A stretch of DNA of 64,000 bases, from positions 2,356,001-2,420,000 of the forward strand of contig NZ_AP027363.1 of the NCBI RefSeq assembly GCF_030295955.1. The letters are read 5' to 3'. The notes under the pieces are model-generated. The model did not search any database. It was given only the letters and a program-made list of their open reading frames with translations, and was not told where the DNA came from. The position numbers and the translations under genes were made by a program. Positions 1 through 9,955 of the stretch are shown in pieces. Each line of letters starts with the position of its first letter. Position 1 is the first letter of the stretch. Source of the DNA: Thalassotalea agarivorans (GTDB lineage: Bacteria; Pseudomonadota; Gammaproteobacteria; Enterobacterales; Alteromonadaceae).

Positions 1-759
1 GAAGATATTTTGAATGAGCTTTATCAATTGTGGCGCGCAGACCAAAACGATAAAGCAGCCTACGCCTATTTGTTTCAGCAATGTATGGTCGAACAGGCTG
101 AATATTGCTCTGACACGTTTTTATCTCAATATAGCACTGTTGACGCTGAAAATGCTTACTACGACCACCTGCTTTTTAACCAAGCCATAGCAAAGCAAGA
201 TGGAATCACTGCACAATATTACTTGGCGCAAGCGTCAAACAAAGCAAGGTATGACTTATACTTTTACAAACATGCTCGTATCATCAATCAAACACTTAAC
301 AGCCGATTAAATCTTAATAAAGGGCTAGCCTTTGCGCCGGCAATTAATGCAACAACCAAAAATTTACCAGCATATAACCCACTGATTGATTATTGCATAA
401 AAAATGAATCTCTTTCGCCCGTTGATCTAGAGCATTGTGGTCAATTAGGACAGCTAATGGCTGAAAAAAGTCACGAATTGCTTTCACAAAGTATTGGCTA
501 TGAGCTTGAAGAAAGCTACTACAAAAAAACGGGAAAAACCGGCCTAGAAAAAGTTGCAATACAGCGACGAAGCTCTAAAGCAGTTAATCATTTGTTTAGT
601 ACAGTTCCAGTTTTCACGATGGCTGTTGTTGATGAAGATATAGCGGATTTATGGTTTCAAACAGGAGCCGAAGAAGGGGAAACAGCTGCGATGATCAAAA
701 TAGCGGTGAAAGTAACTGAGCTTGCAGATAATCCTGACTACCGCCCTTGCGGCAGTTAA
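1..759 (+). CDS. Unrecognised protein, 5' end cut by window edge
   Basis: The reading frame is open to base 1, so the true start probably lies upstream; a TTG at 10 is the first possible start inside the window. About 250 residues are visible. They are rich in Tyr, Gln and Ala, with alternating helical stretches resembling Sel1/TPR-type alpha-solenoids, and carry several cysteines (in QQC, EYC, DYC, EHC and a C-terminal PCGS). No catalytic motif is recognised. It ends about 90 bases before the 6S RNA, on the same strand. The family is unknown to me. The frame is judged coding by its length and composition. Confidence 0.6.
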   Translation, partial: EDILNELYQLWRADQNDKAAYAYLFQQCMVEQAEYCSDTFLSQYSTVDAENAYYDHLLFNQAIAKQDGITAQYYLAQASNKARYDLYFYKHARIINQTLNSRLNLNKGLAFAPAINATTKNLPAYNPLIDYCIKNESLSPVDLEHCGQLGQLMAEKSHELLSQSIGYELEESYYKKTGKTGLEKVAIQRRSSKAVNHLFSTVPVFTMAVVDEDIADLWFQTGAEEGETAAMIKIAVKVTELADNPDYRPCGS

Positions 760-812
760 CCGGTAAGTTGTTGAAATTATCTGCACTTAACAATTTCTTA
801 CGTAGTTTTTCT

Positions 813-841
813 TTCTACTTCAGGCAATCCTTTAGTATAAT
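813..841 (+). promoter_or_regulatory. Sigma-70-type promoter of 6S RNA
   Basis: A perfect -10 box TATAAT lies at 836-841, seven bases before the inferred 5' end of 6S RNA near 848. The -35 region about 17 bases upstream (around 813-818) is weak. The assignment rests on position and the consensus -10. Confidence 0.6.
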
Positions 842-847
842 TACTAT

Positions 848-1030
848 GCCTTCTAGGATGTTTGCATGTTAACGATGTCCCTGAGCCGATAAGTTTTACC
901 TAAGGGAATTTATCGCTTGCTATTGCGCAAGCCCGACGCGTATCGGGAAGCCTACGGCAAGAGTGCGATTTCCGCCTTGAACACACGGTTGTTCAAGGGC
1001 TAAGTTGACAGCGGCATTCTGGAATGGCGA
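848..1030 (+). ncRNA. ssrS: 6S RNA (regulator of RNA polymerase)
   Basis: 6S RNA mimics an open promoter and binds sigma-70 RNA polymerase, mainly in stationary phase. The transcript contains the conserved CCCTGAGCCGATA stretch near 878-891, then GGGAAGCC, then CCTTGAAC and GTTCAAGGG flanking a short loop near 974-999, as in the E. coli RNA. The terminal stem is formed by CCTTCTAGGATG near 849 and CATTCTGGAATGG near 1015. The length of about 183 nt matches the family. In many gammaproteobacteria ssrS lies between zapA and fau; neither is visible here. Ends are placed by analogy and could shift by a few bases. Confidence 0.9.
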
Positions 1031-1032
1031 TC

Positions 1033-1061
1033 AAAAAAAACGGCAACCTAAGTCGCCGTTT
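1033..1061 (-). terminator. Rho-independent terminator of the porin gene
   Basis: Read on the minus strand, an AAACGGC/GCCGTTT stem is followed by a run of T (complement of the A run at 1033-1040). It lies about 20 bases after the porin stop. There is no T run on the plus strand, so it probably does not end the 6S transcript. Confidence 0.75.
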
Positions 1062-1080
1062 CCCATAGCTTTAAACTATT

Positions 1081-2247
1081 CTAAAAGTCCATTCTAAAGC
1101 CTAAACCAATTTGATCTTCACCTATATCTGATCCATCAGCACCCTTGGTAGAATCAAGTACCCCCTCGATATAAGCTGAAAAACCCTTCGTGAACTGATA
1201 ATCGGTACCAAGGTATATATGAGTCAATTCATATTGATTTAACGGGCCGGAGCTTTCATCAGATAAGTAGTTGAAACCACCATGTACGCCCCAATTGTTC
1301 TCGAAGTTGTATTTAACCATCAACTCCGCACCCATAGCATCGGCCATAATCGAGTTTAAATCATTAATTTCGTGATATTCCATTGTGGTTAATACAAGTG
1401 CAGCATACAAACCTTTGTTGGCAAGAGAGCCATAGCTTGCACCAAAAGTTAAAAGCGTATCACTTACGTCTAAAGAGGGTAAAACACCAGCGTCGTCAAT
1501 AATTTTTAAATTAGCTTTGTTATAAACTGCGCCAATCATCAAGCCAAAATCAAACGTGTACCCCACTTTCACAGCAAACGAGTTGTCATAAGCCAAATCA
1601 GTGTCTTCAATGATATCACCGGTATCGTCGTCTACGATGTAGATGGTTTCATCTGTAAACTGAAATTGTACACCTAAATCCAAACCACCTAAAATCTCTA
1701 CGTCGTATTGCAATGCCTGTTCAGCACGACCGGTACCGGAAATACCACCGTCGATACCAAAGTTGTAAGTACCTGAGGCTTTACCACCAAAGACATAAAA
1801 ATTATCGGTAACGCCACCAATATCGTAACTCAGCCCCCACTGCTTACCCAGTGTTAACTCACCTACGCCATCTTTTTTAATACCTACAAAACCTTTACGA
1901 ATGAAGAAGCTTTCTCCATCTGCGCCAGCTGGTCTGAGACTGTTTCCGCCGGTGTTTCTGACAAACTCAACACCACCTACATTATTTGTTAATACCACAC
2001 CCCATTCAGAGCGAGCAAAACCCGTCCAGCCATCGCCTAAATCTTTTGAAAAGATCAGCCATAAACGTGATGCGCCGTCTTCAACGGTATTAGTGTCTTT
2101 TCCTTGTAATATGAAGGCAGAATATGAAACCCCAAGGTCAACAGCCCCTACATCAGGATTATTATATAGCTCCGCGCCATTACTGCTTCCCGCAAATACT
2201 GCACTTGCGACCCCTACTGCTAACATTGATTTTGTCATTTTTAGCAT
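1081..2247 (-). CDS. Gram-negative general porin
   Basis: This is a predicted outer-membrane beta-barrel channel for small solutes. The 388-residue product starts with a hydrophobic signal peptide (cleavage plausible after the NGA near residue 25). It continues with alternating strands rich in Gly, Tyr and Asp and ends in GFRMDF; a C-terminal Phe is the usual Bam recognition signal of porins. Motifs such as LGKQWGLSYD and KVGYTF are typical of the Porin_4/OmpC-like group in marine gammaproteobacteria. An in-frame ATG three codons in (MTKSMLA) is an alternative start. It is monocistronic, with its own terminator and a roughly 230-base AT-rich region shared divergently with metK. Substrate specificity cannot be told from sequence. 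Confidence 0.85.
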   Translation of the reverse strand: MLKMTKSMLAVGVASAVFAGSSNGAELYNNPDVGAVDLGVSYSAFILQGKDTNTVEDGASRLWLIFSKDLGDGWTGFARSEWGVVLTNNVGGVEFVRNTGGNSLRPAGADGESFFIRKGFVGIKKDGVGELTLGKQWGLSYDIGGVTDNFYVFGGKASGTYNFGIDGGISGTGRAEQALQYDVEILGGLDLGVQFQFTDETIYIVDDDTGDIIEDTDLAYDNSFAVKVGYTFDFGLMIGAVYNKANLKIIDDAGVLPSLDVSDTLLTFGASYGSLANKGLYAALVLTTMEYHEINDLNSIMADAMGAELMVKYNFENNWGVHGGFNYLSDESSGPLNQYELTHIYLGTDYQFTKGFSAYIEGVLDSTKGADGSDIGEDQIGLGFRMDF

Positions 2248-2395
2248 AAGCTTCCCATTCTCTTAGCGATTGCTTGATCCAAAGTGGATTTTTATAAGTA
2301 TTACCACCACTTAATACACATTTAACACATACAAATTTATAACATAATTATTACATCTATTCCTAATTTCACAACTTTAAGGTATATAGATTTAA

Positions 2396-2419
2396 AAACA
2401 TATAGACGTCTAGACGTAA
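2396..2419 (+). promoter_or_regulatory. Tandem Met boxes (MetJ operator) before metK
   Basis: MetJ with S-adenosylmethionine binds tandem 8-bp boxes of consensus AGACGTCT. Here a perfect box at 2404-2411 is followed in phase by AGACGTAA at 2412-2419 and preceded by a degenerate box at 2396-2403 (5 of 8 matches). The array abuts the -35 element of the metK promoter, as expected for repression. No metJ gene lies in the window. Confidence 0.85.
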
Positions 2420-2423
2420 AAAA

Positions 2424-2452
2424 CTGGAAATATAAAAATTACTCCGTATAAT
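2424..2452 (+). promoter_or_regulatory. Promoter of metK
   Basis: A consensus -10 TATAAT at 2447-2452 is spaced 17 bases from a weak -35 CTGGAA at 2424-2429. It lies just downstream of the Met boxes and about 55 bases before the start codon. Confidence 0.65.
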
Positions 2453-2507
2453 GCACGTCAATTACTTTGGGTAAATGCCCTTAAAAAAATTTTTGGAAAA
2501 TATCATT

Positions 2508-3695
2508 ATGTCGACCCATTTATTTACTTCAGAATCAGTATCGGAAGGTCATCCGGATAAAATTGCTGATCAGATTTCAGATGCTGTATTAGATGCAATC
2601 ATTGCTGAAGACAAATATGCACGTGTTGCGTGTGAAACTATGGTTAAAACAGGTGTAGCGATAATATCAGGCGAAATCTCAACGTCAGCGTGGGTTGATT
2701 TAGAAGATTTAACGCGTAAAGTCATCACTGATATTGGTTACACTTCGTCAGACGTAGGTTTCGATGGCGAAACCTGTGGCATCATGAATTTAATTGGTAA
2801 ACAGTCTGTCGATATTGCACAAGGTGTAGACCGCAGCAAGCCAGAAGACCAAGGTGCCGGTGACCAAGGGTTAATGTTTGGCTACGCAAGTAACGAAACT
2901 GACGTATTAATGCCTGCGCCGATTACGTATTCACATAGAATCGTTGAGCGCCAAGCTGAAGCACGTAAATCAGGTTTATTGCCGTGGCTTCGCCCAGATG
3001 CGAAAAGTCAGGTGACGTTTGTTTACGAAGATAATAAGCCTGTTGCCATCGATACAGTTGTCCTTTCTACTCAGCATAATCCAGATGTGACACAAGCCGA
3101 TTTAAAAGAAGCGGCGATGGAACTCATTATTAAGCATGTTTTGCCTGAAGAGCTACTAACAAAAGCAACAAAATTCCATATAAACCCAACAGGTAACTTT
3201 GTTATCGGTGGTCCAGTAGGTGACTGTGGTTTAACTGGCCGTAAAATTATTGTTGATACCTATGGTGGTATGGCAAGACACGGTGGTGGTGCTTTCTCTG
3301 GTAAAGATCCATCAAAAGTAGATAGAAGTGCTGCTTATGCTGGCCGCTATGTTGCTAAGAACATTGTTGCTGCTGGTCTTGCAGACCGTTGCGAAATTCA
3401 AGTGTCATACGCAATTGGTGTTGCAGAGCCGACCTCAATTCACGTTGAAACATTTGGCACGGGTAAAATCTCAGATGAGAAATTAGTTGCCTTGGTGAGA
3501 GAGCATTTTGATTTGCGCCCATATGCAATTACAAAGATGCTTGATTTACTACATCCTATGTATCGCCCAACAGCAGCTTATGGTCACTTTGGTCGTAACC
3601 CTTATGAAATGACAGTAGCAGGTGAAACCTTTACAGCCTTCTCTTGGGAAAAAACGGATAAAGCTGACGAACTTCGCGCAGCGGCTGGGATATAA
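2508..3695 (+). CDS. metK: S-adenosylmethionine synthetase
   Basis: This cytosolic enzyme makes S-adenosylmethionine from methionine and ATP, releasing phosphate and pyrophosphate. The 395-residue product carries the family signatures [14 protein letters not shown] at the N-terminus (with the catalytic His), [12 protein letters not shown], and the glycine-rich [19 protein letters not shown] loop. The start was set at ATG 2508 ([10 protein letters not shown]), which aligns with the E. coli start. An in-frame ATG at 2475 would add 11 residues absent from the family. The product is slightly longer than the 384-residue E. coli enzyme. Met boxes immediately upstream point to repression by MetJ. 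A tandem repeat begins directly at the base after the stop codon. Confidence 0.97.
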   Translation: MSTHLFTSESVSEGHPDKIADQISDAVLDAIIAEDKYARVACETMVKTGVAIISGEISTSAWVDLEDLTRKVITDIGYTSSDVGFDGETCGIMNLIGKQSVDIAQGVDRSKPEDQGAGDQGLMFGYASNETDVLMPAPITYSHRIVERQAEARKSGLLPWLRPDAKSQVTFVYEDNKPVAIDTVVLSTQHNPDVTQADLKEAAMELIIKHVLPEELLTKATKFHINPTGNFVIGGPVGDCGLTGRKIIVDTYGGMARHGGGAFSGKDPSKVDRSAAYAGRYVAKNIVAAGLADRCEIQVSYAIGVAEPTSIHVETFGTGKISDEKLVALVREHFDLRPYAITKMLDLLHPMYRPTAAYGHFGRNPYEMTVAGETFTAFSWEKTDKADELRAAAGI

Positions 3696-3790
3696 GCTAC
3701 GGGCTACGGGCTACGGGCTACGGGCTACGGGCTACGGGCTACGGGCTACGGGCTACGGGCTACGGGCTACGGGCTACGGGCTACGGGCTA
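3696..3790 (+). repeat. 8-bp tandem repeat, about 12 copies
   Basis: The unit GCTACGGG is repeated without interruption for 95 bases (11.9 copies), beginning at the base after the metK stop and ending 69 bases before the terminator. All copies appear identical, which suggests recent expansion or contraction by slippage. If transcribed, the run lies in the metK 3' untranslated region. No reading frame uses it. Confidence 0.95.
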
Positions 3791-3858
3791 ACAAATGATA
3801 AAGTCAGTTGAACTTGGTCAACAGATTTTTAATAACTAGCATTACTATTATTCAGTAT

Positions 3859-3889
3859 AAAAAAAGGAGCTCCAAGAGCTCCTTTTTTT
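3859..3889. terminator. Bidirectional terminator between metK and the DUF3313-like gene
   Basis: A 7-bp stem GGAGCTC/GAGCTCC with a 3-base loop is flanked by an A run on the left and a T run on the right, so it can act in both directions on the two convergent genes. Confidence 0.85.
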
Positions 3890-3904
3890 ATTGCTTAAAC
3901 TAAC

Positions 3905-4519
3905 CTAGTTTGCTTTTTTATCATGCGCTTCGTCAACAAATGCACGTAAGTTTGTGCCCCATTGCTCAAACAACTCTTCTGTGTTTTCTTTACGCGCTAA
4001 ATCAGTGTTTGGTTGGTAATCACTACCTACACTTTCTACACCTTCTAGCATATAAACTAATTCACCAGTGCCGCCGTCTCTTAATTGAATATTTACGCGC
4101 ATTTCGCCTACACCCTTAGTGCGAGCTTCAACGTCGTCCTTTGAAACAAATGGCGTAAAGGCAATAATTGTCACGTGAACAACAAGCACACCTTTATCTG
4201 CTTCTGCCACTACGGCATATTTGTCTTTTAAAGCGCCTTCAATACTCTTTTTGAACTTGCCTTGCATCCATGAACGATTGCCAGGCTGAACATCCCATTT
4301 GAATGTTTTCTTGTCAATCCAAGGTGCAGGTACAATCTTTGAATGGCTTAAATCCAATTCATCTACATGAAACTTGTCGTAATCGGCAAGTGTTTTGTAT
4401 TCATGCGTATATTGAATATCAACTTCAATAAACTTGCTCTCATTTGCTGTTGCCATAAACGATGTAGCACTTGCCAACACGGCGGTTAATGCTAATGTTT
4501 TAAGATTTTTAAACACCAT
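3905..4519 (-). CDS. Secreted DUF3313-like protein
   Basis: The 204-residue protein has a clear Sec signal peptide (KNLKTLALTAVLASATSFMATA) and a mature part starting near residue 26. The pattern 'YDKFHVDELDLSHSKIVPAPWI', a central VLVVHVTIIAFTP strand segment and a C-terminal FEQWGTNLRAFVDEA resemble DUF3313 envelope proteins. That family assignment is from memory of the pattern, not from a search. DUF3313 members are often lipoproteins, but no lipobox Cys is present here. A good ribosome site (AAGGATG) supports the start. Function unknown. It lies downstream of the efflux genes on the same strand but is separated by about 60 bases. Confidence 0.6.
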   Translation of the reverse strand: MVFKNLKTLALTAVLASATSFMATANESKFIEVDIQYTHEYKTLADYDKFHVDELDLSHSKIVPAPWIDKKTFKWDVQPGNRSWMQGKFKKSIEGALKDKYAVVAEADKGVLVVHVTIIAFTPFVSKDDVEARTKGVGEMRVNIQLRDGGTGELVYMLEGVESVGSDYQPNTDLARKENTEELFEQWGTNLRAFVDEAHDKKAN

Positions 4520-4580
4520 AATCCATCCTTATTTTACTTGTTAATTTCACGTTACAAGTTAATTTATTCAGAGTCAATAA

Positions 4581-7500
4581 TTAATCAGCGTCGGTTTGAG
4601 GACCTTTCACTTTTTCACGCATTCGCTGCACTAGCATGTAATAGAAAGGAACTAAAAACGTACCGATTAGTGTTGCAGCTAACATACCTGCTAACACAGT
4701 TAAACCCAGTGAAACCCTGCTCGCTGCACCCGCGCCAGTTGCAAATACTAGTGGTAATACACCAAGCACGAACGAAAGTGCCGTCATTAATACCGCTCTA
4801 AAACGCATACGCGCAGCAGTTAAAGCAGCATCAATAATTGATTTGCCCTCTGCTCGTTGCTCCATGGCAAATTCGACGATCAATATTGCGGTTTTAGTCG
4901 ATAAACCTATCAACAACACCAAACCCACTTGCGCATAGATATTATTTGCCATGCCGACCAAAAACAGCGCCAGCATCGCGCCGAATATCGCTATCGGTAC
5001 AGCGGCAATAACGCTAAATGGTATTGTCCAACTTTCATACTGAGCAACTAAGAACAAGTATACAAACACAACAGCTAAACCAAACAATACTGGCGCAAGG
5101 TTACCTGCTTCAATTTCTTGTTTAGACTGCCCGGCCCATTCATAAATAAAGCCTTGTGGCAGTTTATCAGCAAGTTCTTGCATAATTGCAATGGCATCAC
5201 CAGATGAATACCCCGTTGCCGCTTGACCTGTAATACTTGCACTACGATACAAGTTAAAGTGATTGATACTGGTTGGCCCTAATACCGGCTCAAGTTTTGC
5301 AAGCGTCGTTAGTGGCACCATCTCTCCGTCTTTATTACGCACATAGTAGTGACGCAAGTCAGCCGGCTCTTTCCTAAATTCGGTTTCCGCTTGAATAGTT
5401 ACCCTATAGGTGCGGCCAAACTGCGTAAAGTCATTAATATAAAGCGAGCCTAATTGCGCTTGTAAGGTCACAAAGATATCTGATAACGCAACACCTTGTG
5501 CCTTAACTTTGTCACGGTCTACTTCTAGGAAGTATTGCGGCACATTCGCTCGATAGGTACTAAATACACGTGATAGTTCTGGTCGTTGATTGGCTTCATA
5601 AATTAAACCATTCATCACCTGCGCAAGCTCAGCAGGCGAGCGCCCTTCACTGTCTTGTAGTCTGAACTCAAAACCGGCACTTGAGCCAAGGCCTGGAATT
5701 GGCGGTGGATTGAACATCATGATTTGGGCGTCAGGCAATGCCCATAGCTGGCCCATTAAACGGCCTATTACTTGTCTTAACCCAAGCTCTGGCGTTGTCC
5801 GCTCTTCCCAATCTTTGAGCATGACGATACCAAAACCATTGTTGGAGCCCGCGCCACCTAACAGTGAAAAGCCTGACACGGTAATCACTTCTTCAACTGC
5901 CGGGTCATTTAGTAAAGTTGGCGTGATTTTATCAATAAGCGCTTGCGTTCGATTGCTCGATGCTGCATCTGGCAGCTGAATATCTAAAAAGACAAAACCT
6001 TGGTCTTCTCCCGGCACGAAGCCGGTAGGCACTGTTTTAGCTAAGTAGGCAGTTGCGCCAAACAATATAAGTACCAGTATGCTAATACGGGCAACGCGTT
6101 TTAATAAAAAGCCAACCGTTGCAACATAACCGCCTGTCGATTTCTCGATAAGCTTTTCTACAGGTCGCAACCACTTCATTGTTTTCATGTGTTTTGCACT
6201 TAGCAGAACCGTACATAGTGCAGGGCTGAGCGTTAATGCATTTAACGAAGAAATCAGTACCGCAAACGATATCGTTACGGAAAACTGTTTGTATAACTCA
6301 CCGGTGATACCTGGCATAAATCCGACCGGCACAAATACCGCCAACAATACTAGCGTCGTTGCAACTATCGGGCCCGATACCTGACTCATGGCTTTCGCCA
6401 CGGCTTCCTTAATTGGCAATTGCTCTTCTTTAAGGATCCGTTCGACATTCTCAATAACGATAATGGCGTCATCTACCACGATACCAATGGCGAGTACTAA
6501 GCCAAACAAGGTGATTAGGTTAATTGAATACCCCATCACTAACATGAAGGCAAAGGTACCAATAAGTGATACTGGAATCGCAATACTTGGTATTAAGGTT
6601 GCGCGCCAATTTTGTAAGAATAAGAAAACGACAATGACAACAAGCCCAATAGCTTGGAACAGCGTTACCTTAACTTCGTCAATAGAGCGTAGAATAAACT
6701 CGGTTGTGTCGTAAGCAATAACGTACTCTAAGCCGTCAGGAAAGCGCGAAGATAACTTGTCCATTTCCGCTTTGACCAGCTGTGCAACTTCCGTAGCGTT
6801 GGCATCTGGTAATTGGTAAATAACCAAAAAGGCGGTGTCTTCACCATTGAGTCGCGCCTGAATATCGTAGTCTTGAGATCCCATTTCAATGCGCGCAATG
6901 TCGTTTAAGCGAACAAAGTTACCATCAAGGTTATCTCTTACTATCGTTTGCCCAAACTCTTCTGGCGTTTGCAATCGGCCACGTGCTTGAATGGAATATT
7001 CAAATTGCTGATTAGGCAAAGAAGGACTTGCACCAAGTTTACCAGCAGCAACAATCACGTTTTGTTCTTGCAAAGCTTGCTGTACTTCAGCTACGGTAAT
7101 GCCAAGCGATGACATGCGATCTGGTCGCAACCATATGCGCATGCTATAGGTCATTTCACCCATCACTTCAGCAGAAGCAACGCCTTTAATACGACCAAGA
7201 GGCTCTACCAAATAGTTGGTGGCATAGTTACTTAAAAAGATTTGATCTAACGCATCTTGTTCTGAGTACAAGTTAATCGCCATCAACATACTAGTTGATT
7301 GCTTCTTAACGGTGACACCTTGCCTAATAACTTCCTGCGGCAAGGAATTCTCAGCAAGTGCTACCCTATTTTGCACGTTAACTTGGGCAATATCGTCGTC
7401 AATGCCAACCTTAAAATATACCGTTATCGTGGCAACGCCATTGTTTGACGCCGTTGATTCGATATAAAGCATATCTTCAACGCCATTGACCTGCTCTTCT

Positions 7501-7697
7501 ATCGGCCGTATCACCGACTCCTCGACAACCTGTGCACTCGCCCCTGGGTACACAGCAGTAATTTGCACTTGTGGTGGTGTAATTTGCGGATATAAGTTGA
7601 TCGGCAAGGTAAATAGCGCGATTAAACCCGCTATAACAATGACAATAGAGATTACAAAGGCAAATTTAGGGCGATGTATAAACGTATTACTAAACAT
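4581..7697 (-). CDS. RND efflux pump inner-membrane transporter (HAE1 family)
   Basis: This is a proton-driven drug or solute exporter of the AcrB type, acting as a trimer with the periplasmic adaptor encoded just upstream. The 1038 residues match the family length. Visible hallmarks are the N-terminal TM1 ([18 protein letters not shown]), the proton-relay acidic pair in [15 protein letters not shown] (TM4), the partner Lys in [14 protein letters not shown] (TM10), and the [15 protein letters not shown] start of the porter domain. The gene starts 8 bases after the adaptor stop, so the two are one operon. No TolC-like outer-membrane gene or local regulator is present, so a channel encoded elsewhere is probably used. 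Substrates are unknown. Confidence 0.93.
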   Translation of the reverse strand: MFSNTFIHRPKFAFVISIVIVIAGLIALFTLPINLYPQITPPQVQITAVYPGASAQVVEESVIRPIEEQVNGVEDMLYIESTASNNGVATITVYFKVGIDDDIAQVNVQNRVALAENSLPQEVIRQGVTVKKQSTSMLMAINLYSEQDALDQIFLSNYATNYLVEPLGRIKGVASAEVMGEMTYSMRIWLRPDRMSSLGITVAEVQQALQEQNVIVAAGKLGASPSLPNQQFEYSIQARGRLQTPEEFGQTIVRDNLDGNFVRLNDIARIEMGSQDYDIQARLNGEDTAFLVIYQLPDANATEVAQLVKAEMDKLSSRFPDGLEYVIAYDTTEFILRSIDEVKVTLFQAIGLVVIVVFLFLQNWRATLIPSIAIPVSLIGTFAFMLVMGYSINLITLFGLVLAIGIVVDDAIIVIENVERILKEEQLPIKEAVAKAMSQVSGPIVATTLVLLAVFVPVGFMPGITGELYKQFSVTISFAVLISSLNALTLSPALCTVLLSAKHMKTMKWLRPVEKLIEKSTGGYVATVGFLLKRVARISILVLILFGATAYLAKTVPTGFVPGEDQGFVFLDIQLPDAASSNRTQALIDKITPTLLNDPAVEEVITVSGFSLLGGAGSNNGFGIVMLKDWEERTTPELGLRQVIGRLMGQLWALPDAQIMMFNPPPIPGLGSSAGFEFRLQDSEGRSPAELAQVMNGLIYEANQRPELSRVFSTYRANVPQYFLEVDRDKVKAQGVALSDIFVTLQAQLGSLYINDFTQFGRTYRVTIQAETEFRKEPADLRHYYVRNKDGEMVPLTTLAKLEPVLGPTSINHFNLYRSASITGQAATGYSSGDAIAIMQELADKLPQGFIYEWAGQSKQEIEAGNLAPVLFGLAVVFVYLFLVAQYESWTIPFSVIAAVPIAIFGAMLALFLVGMANNIYAQVGLVLLIGLSTKTAILIVEFAMEQRAEGKSIIDAALTAARMRFRAVLMTALSFVLGVLPLVFATGAGAASRVSLGLTVLAGMLAATLIGTFLVPFYYMLVQRMREKVKGPQTDAD

Positions 7698-7705
7698 AAG
7701 CGCCC

Positions 7706-8938
7706 CTATTCAGTTGCTGAACTTGTATCTGTACTACCGCTTTCTTCGCCCGATTGCTCGTGTGATTCTATCGTGCCCGTTACTGGATCGACTTTTCTTT
7801 CGGCTGGCATCACCTCAATACCTGCACGCACTTTCTGAACGCCCTCGATGATGACGCGCTCACCCTGTTTCAAGCCAGACTCTACCGCCCACATAGCATT
7901 CATACGGCGGCCCAGTTCAACGTGACGCTGAACGACTTTGTTGCTTTCATCAACCACCAATACAAATTTACCTTGTTGGTTCGTTTGCACTGCCACTTGT
8001 GGCACCAATGCCGTTAAGGTTTTATCTCTAGTTTCAATAATTAGGGTAACAAACATACCTGGAATAATAATGCGCTCTGGATTAGAGAACACAGCACGTA
8101 ATTCAACCGTACCTGTACCTTCGTTAATGCGCGTATCGGCGTAATCTATGTAACCTTTTTCTTTGTATAGCTGATTGTTCGGCAAGCGAATAGACATATC
8201 GATAGGAATGTCTTTAGGGTTTTTAAATTCGCGGTGACGCTGCAAGTAATCGATGTAACCTTCTTCCTCAATTTGGAAGTTAACAAAACTAGGGTCTGTT
8301 ACCGTAAGCTCTGCAAGCGAACCACTAGTAGGACCAACAATGTTACCAACGTTGTAGGTAACCTTACCGATGCGCGCATCAAAAGGTGCTGACACCGTGG
8401 TGTAACTTAAATTAAGTTCAGCTTGTTCTAACGCAGCTTCAGCAGCTTTCACAGCTGATTCTGCTTGGCTCGCTTCACTGTCTAGTTTGTCTAAGTCTGA
8501 TTGGCTAATAAAACCATCTTTTGAAATCTTTTGGCCACGCGCTAAATTACGTTTTGCCGTTGCTGCGGCAGACTGGCGCGAATGCAAATCAGCTCTCGCC
8601 TTTGTTAAGTCCGCTTGATATTTGGCAGGATCGATTTTAAACAGCACCTGTCCCTGAGTAACTAAAGAGCCTTCTTTAAAACGTCGCTCTAAAAGCTCAC
8701 CTTCTACTCGTGCTTTTAATTCGGCAACTTTAGACGCTTCTGTACGTGCAACAAACTCGCGATATCGCCCTATTTCTTCCGTTTTAATGGTATAGACGGA
8801 CACTGCAGGCGGTGGCGCCTGAACGGCTGCTTGCTGATTGTCTCCGCAACCCGTTACTGAAACGAGTAACCCCAGTGGAAGTACCGTAACGATTGCTTTC
8901 GACATCTTACGGAAAAGTAGTTTTTGCATAACATACAC
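7706..8938 (-). CDS. RND efflux periplasmic adaptor (membrane fusion protein)
   Basis: This AcrA/MexA-type adaptor links the inner-membrane pump to an outer-membrane channel. The 410-residue product has a lipoprotein signal ending in LLVSVTGC (Cys31), so it should be anchored to the inner membrane. After it come the barrel/lipoyl start ([27 protein letters not shown]), a helical hairpin rich in Ala, Glu and Lys (residues about 95-165), the returning lipoyl half ([13 protein letters not shown]) and a C-terminal membrane-proximal domain. The acidic Ser/Thr-rich tail is unusual but not unique. Start codon uncertain: ATGs at codons 4 and 12 are alternatives. It is first gene of the operon. Confidence 0.9.
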   Translation of the reverse strand: MYVMQKLLFRKMSKAIVTVLPLGLLVSVTGCGDNQQAAVQAPPPAVSVYTIKTEEIGRYREFVARTEASKVAELKARVEGELLERRFKEGSLVTQGQVLFKIDPAKYQADLTKARADLHSRQSAAATAKRNLARGQKISKDGFISQSDLDKLDSEASQAESAVKAAEAALEQAELNLSYTTVSAPFDARIGKVTYNVGNIVGPTSGSLAELTVTDPSFVNFQIEEEGYIDYLQRHREFKNPKDIPIDMSIRLPNNQLYKEKGYIDYADTRINEGTGTVELRAVFSNPERIIIPGMFVTLIIETRDKTLTALVPQVAVQTNQQGKFVLVVDESNKVVQRHVELGRRMNAMWAVESGLKQGERVIIEGVQKVRAGIEVMPAERKVDPVTGTIESHEQSGEESGSTDTSSATE

Positions 8939-9193
8939 TCAATTATTTTTTATCGTTCTATAAAGCAAAACAATAGCTTAGACATCTGATATAAATTTAA
9001 TGCAATTTTTTGTTAATAACACGTTATTTTTTACTTATTGGGCATAAAACACGCCATTTGACCTTGAAAAAGAACAAGAATGGACTGATAAACAAAATCT
9101 TAGCGATCAAATAAAATCATTGATTAGTTACATTATACTTTGTCGCAAGCAAGACATTTTGTAGAATAAAGGTAAAAGTTAATAGCGTTCACT

Positions 9194-9940
9194 ATGCGAA
9201 ATCCACGACTCTATATCGATATTCCATTAACCGTAGGCTCAACTGTTGAGTTGTCTGCTGACGCATTTGGCCATGCCATTCGTGTACTTAGACTGAAACA
9301 AGGCGATCAAATCACTTTGTTTAATGGTCAGTGGCACGATGGAGAGGCATTGGATTTTAATGCTAGGTTAACTGAAGTGACCAAAAAGACGGCGAGTGCA
9401 ACGCTTGAGAGCAGCACTGTAATAAATAGCGAGTCACCCGTGTCTATTCACCTGGGGCAAGGTATATCTAGAGGCGATCGTATGGATTTTACTTTGCAAA
9501 AATCCGTTGAATTAGGCGTTTCACAAATAACCCCAATATTTACAGAACGTTGCGGTGTGAAATTATCAGGCGAACGCCTCGCAAAAAAAGTCGACCAATG
9601 GCAAAAAATTGTCATTAGTGCGTGTGAACAAAGTGGTCGTGCAATCGTACCTAAGGTCAATGAACCGCTAACTTATCAACAATGGTTAGCAAATGACCGT
9701 GATGAGCTAAAATTAAACCTGCATCCAAAAGCGACGCAATCTATTATGACCTTGCCAATGGATACGCAATCTGTGCAATTGCTGATAGGCCCAGAAGGTG
9801 GTTTATCCGATGAAGAAATACAATTGGCAAATGATGCTGGCTATCAAGACGTCTTATTAGGTCCACGCGTTTTAAGAACCGAAACAGCAGCGCTTACCGC
9901 CATAACAGCTTTACAATGTCGCCTTGGCGACTTGGCCTAA
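9194..9940 (+). CDS. rsmE: 16S rRNA (uracil-1498-N3)-methyltransferase
   Basis: It methylates U1498 of 16S rRNA in the 30S subunit, using S-adenosylmethionine. The 248-residue protein has the N-terminal PUA-like domain (HAIRVLRLKQGDQITLFNG) and the C-terminal SPOUT knot, with the cofactor-binding GPEGG (residues 199-203) and LGPRVLRTETA (222-232). LGQGISRGDRMDFTLQKSVE and the ERCGVKL segment are family signatures. It is the first gene of the rsmE-gshB-yqgE-ruvX cluster, in the same order as in E. coli, with a 15-base gap to gshB. A possible promoter (TTGTCG, 16 bases, TAGAAT) lies at 9140-9167. Confidence 0.95.
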   Translation: MRNPRLYIDIPLTVGSTVELSADAFGHAIRVLRLKQGDQITLFNGQWHDGEALDFNARLTEVTKKTASATLESSTVINSESPVSIHLGQGISRGDRMDFTLQKSVELGVSQITPIFTERCGVKLSGERLAKKVDQWQKIVISACEQSGRAIVPKVNEPLTYQQWLANDRDELKLNLHPKATQSIMTLPMDTQSVQLLIGPEGGLSDEEIQLANDAGYQDVLLGPRVLRTETAALTAITALQCRLGDLA

Positions 9941-9955
9941 ACTAGGAAAACAACA

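Noticed and set aside
2475-2507. Upstream start for metK
   Set aside because: Adds residues ([11 protein letters not shown]) not found in MetK proteins; ATG 2508 aligns with E. coli.
2340-2507. SAM riboswitch before metK
   Set aside because: No riboswitch-like fold was recognised; Met boxes explain control.
3696-3790. CRISPR or coding repeat
   Set aside because: An 8-bp unit without spacers is a microsatellite, and no frame is maintained through it.
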